A program made the translations under genes and the position numbers. The notes beneath the pieces are model-generated. The model was not told where the DNA came from. It searched no databases and saw nothing but the letters and a program-made list of their open reading frames with translations. Positions 26,616 to 36,407 of a DNA stretch of 64,000 bases are shown one piece after another. The stretch's first letter is position 1; every line of letters starts with the position of its first letter. The DNA is from Thermoplasmata archaeon (GTDB taxonomy: Archaea > Thermoplasmatota > Thermoplasmata > Methanomassiliicoccales > Methanomethylophilaceae), in contig SUTA01000003.1 in NCBI GenBank assembly GCA_015063135.1, positions 1 to 64,000 of the forward strand, given 5' to 3'.

Positions 26616-28613
26616 ATGAGCAGGATTGGTTTAGGATTCGATACCGGCGGAACATATACTGATGCGGTCATCATGGACCTGGACACCGATGAGATACTCG
26701 CGCGCTCCAAGTCTCTGACGACCAGGAACGACCTTTCGCTGGGCATCCGCGGTGCGATCGAGGGATTCGACCGTGCCCTGCTCGACAGGATATCCACCGT
26801 CTCGCTGTCGTCCACCCTAGCCACGAACTCCATCGTCGAGGGCAAGGGGTGCCGCGTAGGCCTTATCTGCATGGGCGACGAGCTCAGCATCGAGGCCCAC
26901 GTCGACGAAAAGATCACGCTCAACGGATTCATCACCCCCATGGGAAAGGAGGAGGAGCTCCTGGACGAAGAGGGCGCCAAGAGGTTCCTGGAGTCCGTCA
27001 GGGGCAAGGTCGACTGCATAGCGGTCAACGGTTTCATGAGCGTCAGGAACCCGAAGCACGAGCTGCGCATCAAGGAGATGGCCAGGGAGATCCTCGGCAT
27101 CCCCACGGTCTGCGGCCACGAGCTTTCCTCCGGGCTGGGATTCAACGAGAGGGCCATCACCTGCGTGATGAACGCCCGCCTCATACCTATCATCGACGAG
27201 CTGCTCGTCTCCGTCAAGAAGGTCCTGGATGATTTCCACATCGATTCCCCGCTGATGGTCGTCAAGGGCGACGGATCTATCATGAGCGAGGCCGTCGCCA
27301 GGGAGAGGCCCATCGAGACCATCCTGTCCGGCCCCGCATCCAGTATCAACGGCGCCAACAAGCTGGCTGGCTGCAAGGACTCCGTCGTCGTCGACATCGG
27401 AGGTACCACCACCGACATAGGTGTCATCAGGGACGGCAAGCCCCACCTCGACCCCGAGGGGGCCATCATCGGCGGGTACCGCACCAGGGTCATGGCTGCG
27501 GAGATCACAACCGCAGGGCTGGGCGGCGACAGCAGGATCATCCTCAACGGGAAGAAGCTGTACATGTCCGCCCTCAAGGTCATGCCCGTGTGCGTGGCCG
27601 CGCACAAGTACCCCGCCCTGGTGGAGAGGCTCCAGGGCATCCTCGAGCGCCCCATGGTGGAGTTCAAGGAGGCCAAGTACGAGAAGAACATCATGATGGA
27701 CACGGAGTTCTTCATCAAGCTGAAGGAACCCAAGCCTGGCATGCTCAACGAGCTCGACACCAGGTTCGTGCAGTACATTTCCGATATGCCTCGCTCTCTG
27801 GACCAGGCCAAGTGGGCCCTCAAGGAGAACCCCGTCATGTTCGGCATAGCAAGGATGGAGGAGCTCGGGCTCATCCAGAGGGTCGGTCTCACCCCTACGG
27901 ACATCATGCACGTCCGCGGAGTCTTCACCCAGTACAACGCGGAGGCGTCGCTGCTCGCCATCAAGATCGTCGCCAGGAAGCTCGGATGGGATGTCGACCA
28001 GTTCGTGAAGAAGATCGATGCCATGGTCACCGAGAAGATCGCCTCCGAGATCATCAGGAAGGTCATCTACGAGGACTCCGGGGAGACCCAGCTCGAGGGA
28101 TTCGGCCTGGACCTGATGGACAAGGCCATCAACGCCAAGGAGGCGGCCGACTTCAAGGTCAACATCACCATCACCAAGCCCCTGGTGGGCATCGGCGGTC
28201 CCACCTACGATATGCTTCCCCAGGTCGCCGAGAGGCTGGGGACCAAGCTGATCATCCCCGAGAATTACGATGTCGGCAATGCCGTCGGAGCGATCATAGG
28301 GAAGATCGAGGAGACCATCGAGATGATCGTCAGGCCCGCTGCGAGCACCAGGATGTCCGACCCTGCGTGCACCATCTTCTCCAGGCTCGGCAGGGTGTAC
28401 ATGGAATCGTACAACGCCGGCCTGCAGTACGCCGAGGAGAGCGGCAGGAAGTTCGTCCTGGAGAGCGTCCTCAGCATGGGCGCCGAGGATGTCGAGGTCT
28501 TTGTGGACAAGAAGGTCGAGGGCCTCATCTTGGCCGACGGCGTCCTGAACCCCGCCCCGGAGATAACGTACATCATCAAGGCCGTGGGCAAGCCGAGGTC
28601 CAGGAAGGACTGA
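26616..28613 (+). CDS. Hydantoinase/oxoprolinase-like ASKHA protein
   Basis: 665-aa HyuA-type protein of the actin-like ATPase superfamily. Phosphate motifs are 'GFDTGGTYTDAV' at the N-terminus and 'VVDIGGTTTDIGVI' near residue 270. HyuA proteins hydrolyse cyclic amides with ATP, and related ASKHA proteins reactivate corrinoids. The divergent corrinoid gene and shared operator make a corrinoid-linked role plausible here, but no Fe-S motif like that of RamA or RACE proteins is seen. Start ATG 26616; the ORF track's TTG is one codon earlier. It ends in TGA. Confidence 0.75.
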   Translation: MSRIGLGFDTGGTYTDAVIMDLDTDEILARSKSLTTRNDLSLGIRGAIEGFDRALLDRISTVSLSSTLATNSIVEGKGCRVGLICMGDELSIEAHVDEKITLNGFITPMGKEEELLDEEGAKRFLESVRGKVDCIAVNGFMSVRNPKHELRIKEMAREILGIPTVCGHELSSGLGFNERAITCVMNARLIPIIDELLVSVKKVLDDFHIDSPLMVVKGDGSIMSEAVARERPIETILSGPASSINGANKLAGCKDSVVVDIGGTTTDIGVIRDGKPHLDPEGAIIGGYRTRVMAAEITTAGLGGDSRIILNGKKLYMSALKVMPVCVAAHKYPALVERLQGILERPMVEFKEAKYEKNIMMDTEFFIKLKEPKPGMLNELDTRFVQYISDMPRSLDQAKWALKENPVMFGIARMEELGLIQRVGLTPTDIMHVRGVFTQYNAEASLLAIKIVARKLGWDVDQFVKKIDAMVTEKIASEIIRKVIYEDSGETQLEGFGLDLMDKAINAKEAADFKVNITITKPLVGIGGPTYDMLPQVAERLGTKLIIPENYDVGNAVGAIIGKIEETIEMIVRPAASTRMSDPACTIFSRLGRVYMESYNAGLQYAEESGRKFVLESVLSMGAEDVEVFVDKKVEGLILADGVLNPAPEITYIIKAVGKPRSRKD

Positions 28614-28728
28614 CGTCTCGCCCGTAGACCGGATATCGCGCGCCGTTCCGGGCCATATATACATTTTAACGATTGTTAATGTATCCCACTTCGGTCATCT
28701 TTATCATCCCGATCCTGGATGACCGTAG

Positions 28729-29029
28729 CGTTGGGAGATGGAGGACGGCCGACGGTAGCCGAAAGGCAGCTGAGGAAGTTCCCCCCTCCAAGGGCAAGGT
28801 GGACGTGCGCAAGCACGTACGGAGAGATCCGTGGCAAGGGCTCAGAAACGACACAGCTCCGGTGCAGGATGAACCGCTAGGCGGGGACGTTCCCGGAGAT
28901 CTGATGAAACGGCGACTCCCCACCGGAGCAAGTCCATACAGCGGGAAAGACCGGCCCGGGACCCGCGGGTAGGATGCATAGTCGAATGCCGTCTGAAACA
29001 GAAGGGGGGCTACTACCACCACCCAACAC
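28729..29029 (+). ncRNA. rnpB: RNase P RNA
   Basis: Archaeal RNase P RNA, the ribozyme that matures tRNA 5' ends. Conserved region I is 'GAGGAAGTTCC', the central part reads 'TGAAACGGCGACTCCCC' and conserved region V is 'ACAGAAGGGGGGCTACTA'. GTTGGG at the 5' end pairs with CCCAAC at the 3' end as helix P1, which sets the ends to within a few bases. A TATA-like CATATATAC lies upstream near 28652. The YcaO gene starts about 17 bp later. Confidence 0.92.
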
Positions 29030-29045
29030 CACAGGAGATGCTAGG

Positions 29046-30263
29046 ATGATGTTGGAACGCTGCCCGAAGTGCTCCCCCGACACGGGGATACGCATAATGC
29101 CCCCGGAGGAGACCCTGAAGAGGGTGCTGCCCCTGCTGAAGACGGCGGGGCTGGGCGAGCCGGAGGACATCACCGACAAGGACAACATCGGCATCCCCGT
29201 ATTCTCAGTCGACAGGCAGGAGACCGCGCTGGGCAAGCCCAAGTACTACAACGGCAAGGGCGCCACCAGGGAGCAGGCCGAGGCCTCGGCGGTCATGGAA
29301 TCGATTGAGAGATACAGTGCCGAGCAGCGCGATACCGACGAGATCGTCTACGGGACCTACGAGCAAGCGTGCGACGTCATGATGGCCGTGAACCCCGTGG
29401 ACCTCATCCTCCCCCTGAGGGTGCTCGACCACCTGCAGGGCCAAGAGATCGCGTGGGTCGAAGGCTTCGAGATGTTCAGGGGGTGCCCTATATGGGTCCC
29501 TGCATGCGCGGTGTTCTATCCGTACGTGCCGGACACGGACTACCAGCTGTTCAGGTGGCACACCAACGGCATCGCATCCGGCAACACCATGGAGGAGGCG
29601 ATCCTCCATGCGCTGTTCGAGGACATCGAGAGGGACGCGTGGTCTATTGCCGAGTTCCAGGACAGGACCAACGCCGACATCCTGATCAGGGACAAGGATT
29701 CGGTCCCTGCGAAGCTCATCGAGAAGTTCGAGTCGCAGGGCATCGAGATCCATCTGAAGGATCTGACCACGGACCTGGGCATCCCGACGATAGGCGCATC
29801 GGCCGACGACACCGTGACCAAGGATCCCGAGCTCCTGACCATCGGCGTCGGGACCCATCTCAACCCCGAGATTGCAGCCATCAGGGCGATCACCGAGGTG
29901 GCCCAGAGCAGGACCACCCACAAGCACGGGATGAAGATTAACGCGCAACTGCAGAAGGTCTCCCAGGACATGGGCTATGAGAAGATCAAGAAGGTCAACC
30001 ACATGTGGTTCGGGGAGAACCAGAAGAAGATCTACCTGGAGGACATCCCCGACAAGTCCACCCCTTACGTCCTGGACGATATCGAGGTCGTCCTCGGGAG
30101 GCTCATGGAGTGCGGTTTCGATCAGGTGGTCGCAGTGGACCTCACCCGCCCGGAGCTGGGGGTGCCCGCGGTCAGGATGATCGTCCCCGGCCTCGAGGTC
30201 AGCACCATGGACCCAGAGAGGGAGGGCGGCAGGCTCAGGGGCATGTGGCCCCCGGTCAGATGA
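29046..30263 (+). CDS. ycaO: YcaO protein, methanogenesis marker 1 (McrA thioglycine)
   Basis: 405-aa YcaO-domain enzyme of the methanogen type that activates a McrA backbone amide with ATP for thioamidation. It has the YcaO ATP-binding features ('ASAVMESIERYSAEQ', 'ALFEDIERDAW') and the family's C-terminal 'RLRGMWPPV'. No tfuA gene adjoins. The target Gly region is present in mcrA ('[12 protein letters not shown]'). I start at ATG 29046 behind AGGAGATG, because the longer ORF (28974) lies in the RNase P RNA. It ends in TGA. Confidence 0.9.
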   Translation: MMLERCPKCSPDTGIRIMPPEETLKRVLPLLKTAGLGEPEDITDKDNIGIPVFSVDRQETALGKPKYYNGKGATREQAEASAVMESIERYSAEQRDTDEIVYGTYEQACDVMMAVNPVDLILPLRVLDHLQGQEIAWVEGFEMFRGCPIWVPACAVFYPYVPDTDYQLFRWHTNGIASGNTMEEAILHALFEDIERDAWSIAEFQDRTNADILIRDKDSVPAKLIEKFESQGIEIHLKDLTTDLGIPTIGASADDTVTKDPELLTIGVGTHLNPEIAAIRAITEVAQSRTTHKHGMKINAQLQKVSQDMGYEKIKKVNHMWFGENQKKIYLEDIPDKSTPYVLDDIEVVLGRLMECGFDQVVAVDLTRPELGVPAVRMIVPGLEVSTMDPEREGGRLRGMWPPVR

Positions 30264-30363
30264 TCCGCCATAATGGCCAGAAATCGATTTTCATCGCCGG
30301 CGGGACGACCGCCGGTCTCTTAAAATTATGAAGGGTGCCGGGCCATGGGCCCGGCTTGGAATT

Positions 30364-31365
30364 TCATTCCCACTCGATGGTGGCGCAGGGCTTGGGGGAG
30401 AGGTCGTACAGGACGCGGTTGACGCCCTTGACCTCGGCCAGGATGCGCTGTGTGATCTTGTTGAGCAGCGGCCAGGGGATCTCCTCGACCGTGGCGGTCA
30501 TGGCGTCGGTGGTGTTCACCGCGCGGATGACCACGGGCCAGTCCCACAGCCTCTTTCCGTCCTTCACCCCGGTGGAGCGGTAGTCGGGGACGATGGTGAA
30601 GTACTGCCAGACTTTGCCCTCGAGACCGGCCTTGGCGAATTCCTCGCGCAGGATCGCATCGGACTCCCTGACAGCCTCCAGCCTGTCGCGGGTGATGGCG
30701 CCGGTGCACCTGACCCCCAGGCCGGGGCCGGGGAAGGGCTGCCTGAATACCATGGAGTCGGGAAGTCCGAGCTGCTTGCCGACCACGCGGACTTCGTCCT
30801 TGAACAGGAGCTTGACGGGCTCGACGAGCTCGAATCCGAGCCTCTCGGGGAGCCCTCCGACGTTGTGGTGGGCCTTGACCCCGTTGCTCTCGAGGATGTC
30901 GGGGTAGATGGTGCCCTGCCCGAGGAACTTCACGCCCTCGATCTTCTTGGCCTCCTCCTCGAAGACCACGATGAACTCGGCCCCGATGATCTTCCTCTTC
31001 TGCTCGGGGTCGGAGACTCCGGCGAGCTTGTCGAGGAACCTGTCCGTGGCGTCGATGTACACGAGGTTCGCGCCGAGGTGGTTGCGGAACACGTCGACGA
31101 CCTGCTCGGCCTCGCCCTTGCGGAGCAGGCCGTGGTTGACGTGGACGCAGGTGAGGTTCTTGCCGATGGCCTTGATGAGCAGCGCGGCGCACACAGAGGA
31201 GTCCACGCCTCCGGAGAGGGCCAGGAGCACCTTCCCGTCGCCGATCTGTTTCCTCAGTGCTTCGATCTGTTCGTTGATGAACGCATCAGCCAGCTCGGGG
31301 GTGGTGATGCGGACCATAGATTCGGGGCGTACGTTTCCGTCCATGACTTGCACTTCCGTTCTCAT
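30364..31365 (-). CDS. guaA: GMP synthase ATP-pyrophosphatase subunit
   Basis: 333-aa GuaA B subunit, the ATP-PPase/dimerisation half that aminates XMP to GMP. The PP-loop is '[12 protein letters not shown]', and '[12 protein letters not shown]' and the C-terminal 'KPCATIEWE' are diagnostic. Archaea encode the glutaminase subunit separately; none is in this window. The start is uncertain: ATG 31365 is chosen from a TATA-like TTATATT about 35 nt upstream, and ATG 31344 is possible. It ends in TGA. Confidence 0.93.
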   Translation of the reverse strand: MRTEVQVMDGNVRPESMVRITTPELADAFINEQIEALRKQIGDGKVLLALSGGVDSSVCAALLIKAIGKNLTCVHVNHGLLRKGEAEQVVDVFRNHLGANLVYIDATDRFLDKLAGVSDPEQKRKIIGAEFIVVFEEEAKKIEGVKFLGQGTIYPDILESNGVKAHHNVGGLPERLGFELVEPVKLLFKDEVRVVGKQLGLPDSMVFRQPFPGPGLGVRCTGAITRDRLEAVRESDAILREEFAKAGLEGKVWQYFTIVPDYRSTGVKDGKRLWDWPVVIRAVNTTDAMTATVEEIPWPLLNKITQRILAEVKGVNRVLYDLSPKPCATIEWE

Positions 31366-31468
31366 TGGCGGGCGTCCGCCCGCACGATGGCCGGGGGATG
31401 ATTCTGATTCAATATAATCATGAGGGAACTGCGACACGGTTATCTATCCAACATCCGATGCATGCGCC

Positions 31469-32143
31469 ATGTCAGGGACCATAAAGGCGGTGGGGTTCGA
31501 CCTCGACGGGACTTTCCTCAAGACCCATGTCGATTATCCGAGGCTGAACGGCGCCGACCTGGAGGTGCTGGAATCCCACGGCATCCCGTGGGAGGAGATA
31601 GATTTCGGCGACTCCCCCAAGAGGCCGAGGCGCCCCATCAGGGAGTGGCTCGAGGCCAACGGGAGAGGGTCCGAGTTCCCGGAGATATCCAGGGAGATAG
31701 ACGATGTGTTCACATCCATCGAGCTGGAGTTCGTCCACGAGGCCGTGGCATTCCCCGGGAGCAAGGAGTGCATCCCCGCCATCAAGGCCAGGGGGCTGAA
31801 GGTCGGCCTCCTTACGCGCGGCTCCAGGCGCTACGCCGAGGCCGCCCTGGAGGTCAACGGTCTGTCTGGCGCTTTCGACGTCGTCATGGGCAGGGACCAT
31901 TCGGAATACGACAACGCCAAGCCGTCGCCGGTTGCGATGATGGAGTTCGCCGGGGAGCTCGGGGTCTCGCCATCGGAGGTCCTCTACGTGGGGGACAACA
32001 AGACCGATTGGATGTCCGCCAGCGGGGCCGGCGCGATGTTCGCCGGGGTGCTGTCGGGCTCCTGCAGGGAAGACGACTGGAAGGAGCTGGACCCGGACAT
32101 GCCGGTGATCCCCTACGCCGGGGATGTTCTCAGCCTCCTGCGA
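31469..32143 (+). CDS. HAD-superfamily hydrolase
   Basis: 224-aa phosphatase-like protein: motif I 'DLDGTF', motif II around 'LLTRGSRRYAEAAL', motif III Lys in 'AKPSP' and motif IV 'YVGDNKTD'. It is of the phosphoglycolate phosphatase-like type with a helical cap; the substrate is unknown. The frame meets CGA at 32141-32143 after 'LSLL'. The nominal ORF runs another 200 residues antisense to the DHH gene, clearly noncoding. CGA here and CGA of the DHH gene together make CGATCG, so the two genes abut exactly. Confidence 0.82.
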
Positions 32144-33556
32144 TCGCTCCACCTGGGCGGAGACGAGGTCCTCGACGATGTCGAGGAAGCGCTCCGTGCT
32201 GCCGGGAGGTATGGTGGCCCCGGCCGCCACGCTGTGACCCCCGCCGAACCCGCCGACGAGCTCGGCAGCGGTCTTCATCACCCTGGAAAGGTCGAGCCCG
32301 CGGTCGACCAGCGACCTGTTGGCCCTTGCCGAGACCTTGATCCCATCGTCCGCCTCCGCGAAGGCGATGATCGGGAGGTCGGACCTGCATTCTGGGGTGT
32401 TCAGCATCATGCCGGCCACTATCCCCACCACCGTCTCCCTGATCTCGGTGCCGGCCTCGAAGTACTGGATGAAGCGCCTCTCCCTGATCAGGTGGTTGTT
32501 GCGGATGTACGTCATCGCGGACGAGATGTGCTTCCTGTGCTCGGCGCGGTTCCTGTCAGCGTCCGCGAGGGCCGTCGGGTCGCCGCAGCATATCCTCAGC
32601 CCGGTCTCGGCATCATCGTACCTCCCGCAGGAGTTCAGTATCGTGGCGAATTCCTTGGCATCCCTCAGGCCGGTGCCGGCGGGCTGCTTCGGGAAGGTGT
32701 ACATCTCCCCGAAGATCTTGCCCGAGTCGCCTGGGGGCATGAGTGACAGAACCGCATCGCAGATGCTTTCCTTCTCGTCCGGGGACAGGTCGTTCCAGAC
32801 GCGCAGCTTGCCGTCGCGCTTGATCGGTATGTCCAATCTGTCGACCAGGTCGGAGCAGGCGCCCGGGTTGTCGGACAGCCCCGGGATCTGGGGGTCGCTG
32901 CTGTACTGGAGCAGCTGGATGACGGGACGGGTCTCCCTACCGAACAGCCTGAGGTCCTCCTCGACCACCAGGTCGCCGTTGCCGACGGCGTCCCTCACGA
33001 TGGATTTGTTGAGGCCCACGAGCCTGGATTCCGATGTGTCCTGGAAGTCGCCAACGGCCCCGACGACCGCCAGCCAGGCGAGATCGATGTTCGTGGGGTC
33101 GACCTCCTTAGACAGTAGATAGGTCATGCCTGCGCCGCAGGCCTCGAAGGAACCGTCCATCCCGTAGCAGTGCGGGTTGATGTGGTGGATGTCCGAGAAG
33201 CTCTCCAGGGTGGTCTGCTTCCTCCTCCACTGGGGGTCCGGCACATGATGGTCGGTTATGATCACCGAGGGCCTGGTGAACCTAGACAGGTAGGCGCTGC
33301 CGAGGTCGCATATCCATACGACGTCCCTCTCCGAGGAGTTCACCATCTCGACGGTCTCGTCGGTGATCTTCTTCTGGAAAACCGTCTCCCTCTCCATTCC
33401 GAGGCGGTCGGCGGTGGTGCTCGCTATGCTTCCGGCGGATATCCCGTCGGCATCGATGTGGGTGACGATGAGGACGTCCTTGGAATCCTTCAGGAGGGCC
33501 GCCGCGGAGGCGATGTCCCTGCCCATGCGCTTGAGGTCGCCATCTGTAGCCGGCAT
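32144..33556 (-). CDS. DHH-family exonuclease (RecJ-like)
   Basis: 470-aa DHH/DHHA1 phosphoesterase. 'THIDADGISAGSI' and 'VIITDHHVP' are the DHH metal motifs, and 'GGFGGGHSVAAGATI' near the C-terminus is the DHHA1 substrate-binding motif. Archaeal relatives degrade single-stranded DNA or RNA and include the GAN nuclease of the replisome. The frame ends at CGA 32146-32144 after 'VSAQVE'. The nominal ORF continues 224 residues antisense through the HAD gene. The start overlaps the upstream RNase H-like gene by 20 bp. Confidence 0.85.
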
Positions 33557-34298
33557 AATCGGTCACCAGCCTGCCATATATCTTCTCGGCGATGGTCTCG
33601 AGGTTTATCGTATCGGCGCGGTTGTACTCGGTGAGTATCTCCAGGGCGTCCTCGTCCCCGTGCCTCGCCCACTGGTGCCACAGGTGCACGGCCTCGGCTC
33701 CGTCCACGCCGATGATGTCCTCGTCCCTCGATATCCCCATCTCGACCTCCAGGTGCTTCAGGCCGCCGCTGTATCCGACCTTCCTGGAAGCGAAGCGCAG
33801 GTCGAACTGCGGCATGTCGAAGTCGATGCTGGGGAAGCTGTTGCGGAGCACTGGCACGTCGAAGCAGCTGCCGTTGAAGGTGACCAATATCTTCGTCCCG
33901 TCGAGGGCATCGGACAGGGATGCGGCATCCAGGTCGATCCCCTCCGTAAGCGTCACGGTCCGCCCGGGCCTGTGTACGGTCACCACGGTCACCAGGGCGT
34001 CCCTGCTGAGGCCGTCCGTCTCTATGTCCAGATAGGCGGCGTTGGCCTTGAAGCGGTCGAACATCCTCCAGTGCTCCCTCTTGGGCACCATGTCGCCCAG
34101 GAGGCGGGTGTCGCCGTCGTCCAGGAGCTCGGCGGCCTGCGTGAGCGCGGCGATCCCCTTCTCCCTCAGGGCGGGCTTGACGCATCCCGGGCAATCCCCG
34201 TTGAGGAAGTCGTCCCAGGTGAGAGTGCCAGCTTCCCATATGGCCATCTCCTTCTTGGCCCCGACCGACGGTATCAGCTGGAAGGTGTGCTCTATCAT
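33537..34298 (-). CDS. RNase H-fold exonuclease-like protein
   Basis: 253-aa protein of the predicted 3'-5' exonuclease (RNase_H_2/YprB-like) family. 'AAYLDIETDGLS' carries the DxE motif, 'LVTFNGSCFDVPVL' the second Asp, and 'YNRADTINLETIA' the C-terminal Asp. It pairs with the DHH nuclease as a repair or RNA-processing unit. Start is ATG 34298 (MIEHTFQ); 12 upstream codons in the ORF track look like leader. The end is CGA at 33539-33537, 20 bp inside the DHH gene. The nominal ORF adds 85 Arg/His-rich shadow residues. Confidence 0.78.
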
Positions 34299-34378
34299 TA
34301 TGCATACCCGATATGCGCGGTGTTTGAAAAACAAGACGGTCGCTAAGTTGATTACCGCTGTCCCGCATACGGGGGCCG

Positions 34379-35101
34379 ATGCGTTCCAAGGAGATCCTGC
34401 CCGGAGTCACCATCACCAGCGACCGCTGCCTGGTCCTGGACGAGGGCCCCACCGTCGTGCTGGGGGACCTCCACCTGGGGTACGAGCGGGCGCTGGAGCA
34501 GGAGGGGATGTACGTCCCCCGCACCAACACATCCGCCATAAGGGACTCCCTCAACGAGATCATCTGCCGCTACGAGCCGTCCAGGGTGGTCCTCCTGGGG
34601 GACGTGAAGCACGACTTCAGACGGTCGGGCTACGAGGAGAAGAGGGAGGTAAGGAGCATCATCGAGCTGATAGCCGAGGCCGCGGAGGCCGTGGTCATCC
34701 GCGGGAACCACGACAACTACCTCCAGAACATCATATCGGACCTCGGCGTGCTGGCCGTGGACTACGTGGACATCATGGGCTTCAGGCTGGAGCACGGCCA
34801 CTCCGACTCCGGCGTCAGGCCCGTGATAATCGGCCACGAGCACCCGTCGGTGAGGATCCCGGGCTCCGTCGGCGGCGGGCTGAAGATCCAATGCTTCGTG
34901 CATGCCAGGGCGGACGGGGTCATCGTCCTTCCGCCGTTCAGCCCGTTCTCCTCCGGGAACGACCTCGTGGTCGATGAGAAGTGCGTCATGGCCCCGGCCC
35001 TCCGCTCGGCCGACTTCGCCTCCGCCGAACTCTACGGCGTGACCGACGTGGGGCTCATCGACCTCGGCACGTTGGCCGACCTCGAAGGCATCTCCATACG
35101 A
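34379..35101 (+). CDS. Calcineurin-like metallophosphoesterase
   Basis: 240-aa archaeal phosphoesterase with the five metal motifs 'LGDLHLG', 'LLGDVKHD', 'IRGNHDN', 'LEHGHSD' and 'IIGHEHPSVR'. In related archaeal proteins the partner is often a helicase or repair protein; here the upstream neighbours are nucleases. The frame meets CGA at 35099-35101 after 'LEGISI'. The ORF track extends it 33 residues across the mtbA promoter region to TAA at 35203, with no family similarity. Confidence 0.82.
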
Positions 35102-35242
35102 TTTCATGGTTGGAGACTACATCCACTCCGCGCTTTGACTGCTGGTTTGTGTTTGTTGGATGCAGATTACTTCCTAACTGTCGGTCTCATGGTTCCTCTT
35201 TAAGTATTATGAAGATGTTCCCGCTCACAAGGAGAAATTCCT

Positions 35243-36289
35243 ATGGCAATGAATGCTAGAGAGAGAGTTTTGGCCGCAATGAAAAAGGAGTCCCTCGACA
35301 GGCCTCCGGTCGCGATCTTCACCCAGTCTGCCACCCTTGGCATGATGGACAAATACGGTGCCGCCTGGCCCGAGGCCCACAAGGACGCCAACCTGATGGC
35401 CACCCTTGGTGCCGCCCAGGCCGAGATGTTCGGCTTCGAGTGCGTCCGCGCACCCTTCTGCCTGACCGCCGAGACCGAGAGGCTCGGAGGAAAGGTCGCC
35501 GTCGACAAGAGGGACGCCTCCCCCATGATCAAGGAGCACCCCTGCAAGTTCGACCCCATGTCCGGCGAGTACGATGACCCCGCCAACCTCATGCCCGTCG
35601 ACGAGTTCGTCAAGGGCGGACGCCCCGCTGTCGCCATCGAGGCCATGGGCATCCTCAAGAAGAAATACGGCGAGACGCACGCCGTCGTCGCTGGAAACAC
35701 CGGACCCTTCACCCTGACCGGAAACCTCGTCAACACCGAGAACCTGGTCTTCGGAATGATCATGGCCCCCGAGGAGGTCGAGAAGTGGGTCAGCGCAGTC
35801 AACCCCATCGTCAAGGGATACACCGCCGCCCTGCACGACGCCGGCGCCGATGTCGTCCAGTGCTCCGAGCCTTCCGCGTCCACCGACATGCTGTCCCCCG
35901 ACATGTTCGACGGTGCCTCCGGAAAGTTCGTCGCCGAGTCCCTGAAGCCCAGCCCCGCCAAGGACAAGTTCACCGTCCTGCACATCTGCGGAAACACCGA
36001 GCCCACCCTCGCCATGATGGCCGCCACCGGTGTCACCGGATGCTCCATCGAGGAGAAGGTCGACCCCTTCAAGGCATGCGAGATCGCCAAGGACAAGACC
36101 GTCCTCGTCGGTAACGTCGGATCCGTCAGGCCCCTGTTCCAGGGAACCCCTGCCGAGGTCAAGGAGGGAGCGCTCAGGTCCGCTCAGGCTGGATTCCACG
36201 TCATCTCCTCCGGATGCGGTATCGCCACCGCTACCCCCAACGAGAACATGCAGATGCTCGTTGACACCATCAAGGCCTTCAAGTACTGA
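35243..36289 (+). CDS. mtbA: Methylcobamide:CoM methyltransferase (MtbA/MtaA type)
   Basis: 348-aa zinc enzyme of the uroporphyrinogen decarboxylase fold that moves methyl groups from corrinoid proteins to coenzyme M. Zn ligands are in 'HICGN' and the later 'SSGCGIA' (HxC...C). It should serve the MttC, MtbC and MtmC proteins of this window, hence MtbA rather than MtaA, although sequence alone does not separate the two. RBS AAGGAG precedes ATG 35243. Codons are strongly biased (high expression). It ends in TGA, and a hairpin follows. Confidence 0.88.
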   Translation: MAMNARERVLAAMKKESLDRPPVAIFTQSATLGMMDKYGAAWPEAHKDANLMATLGAAQAEMFGFECVRAPFCLTAETERLGGKVAVDKRDASPMIKEHPCKFDPMSGEYDDPANLMPVDEFVKGGRPAVAIEAMGILKKKYGETHAVVAGNTGPFTLTGNLVNTENLVFGMIMAPEEVEKWVSAVNPIVKGYTAALHDAGADVVQCSEPSASTDMLSPDMFDGASGKFVAESLKPSPAKDKFTVLHICGNTEPTLAMMAATGVTGCSIEEKVDPFKACEIAKDKTVLVGNVGSVRPLFQGTPAEVKEGALRSAQAGFHVISSGCGIATATPNENMQMLVDTIKAFKY

Positions 36290-36311
36290 TTCAGCTTTGA
36301 TCAAACCCTTT

Positions 36312-36325
36312 ACCCCTTCGGGGGT
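36312..36325 (+). terminator. Hairpin after mtbA
   Basis: ACCCC-TTCG-GGGGT followed by CTTTCC, 22 bp after the stop codon. Confidence 0.55.
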
Positions 36326-36407
36326 CTTTCCTATATGATTGATGAGAGCGATGGCTGCGGCCATAGCACATTTTAAGGTTTGACAAGCCATCCAGGTAAT
36401 CGGTTTC

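Noticed and set aside
28729-29029. Cobalamin riboswitch before ycaO
   Set aside because: The conserved blocks GAGGAAGT, TGAAACGGCG and ACAGAAGGGGGGCT together with P1 pairing are those of RNase P RNA; no B12-box is present.
31469-33556. Frameshift or assembly collapse as the cause of the interpenetrating HAD and DHH ORFs
   Set aside because: Both frames are intact to their expected lengths, and each stops making sense exactly at CGA. The same happens in more than 20 other genes, so a local indel is not the explanation.
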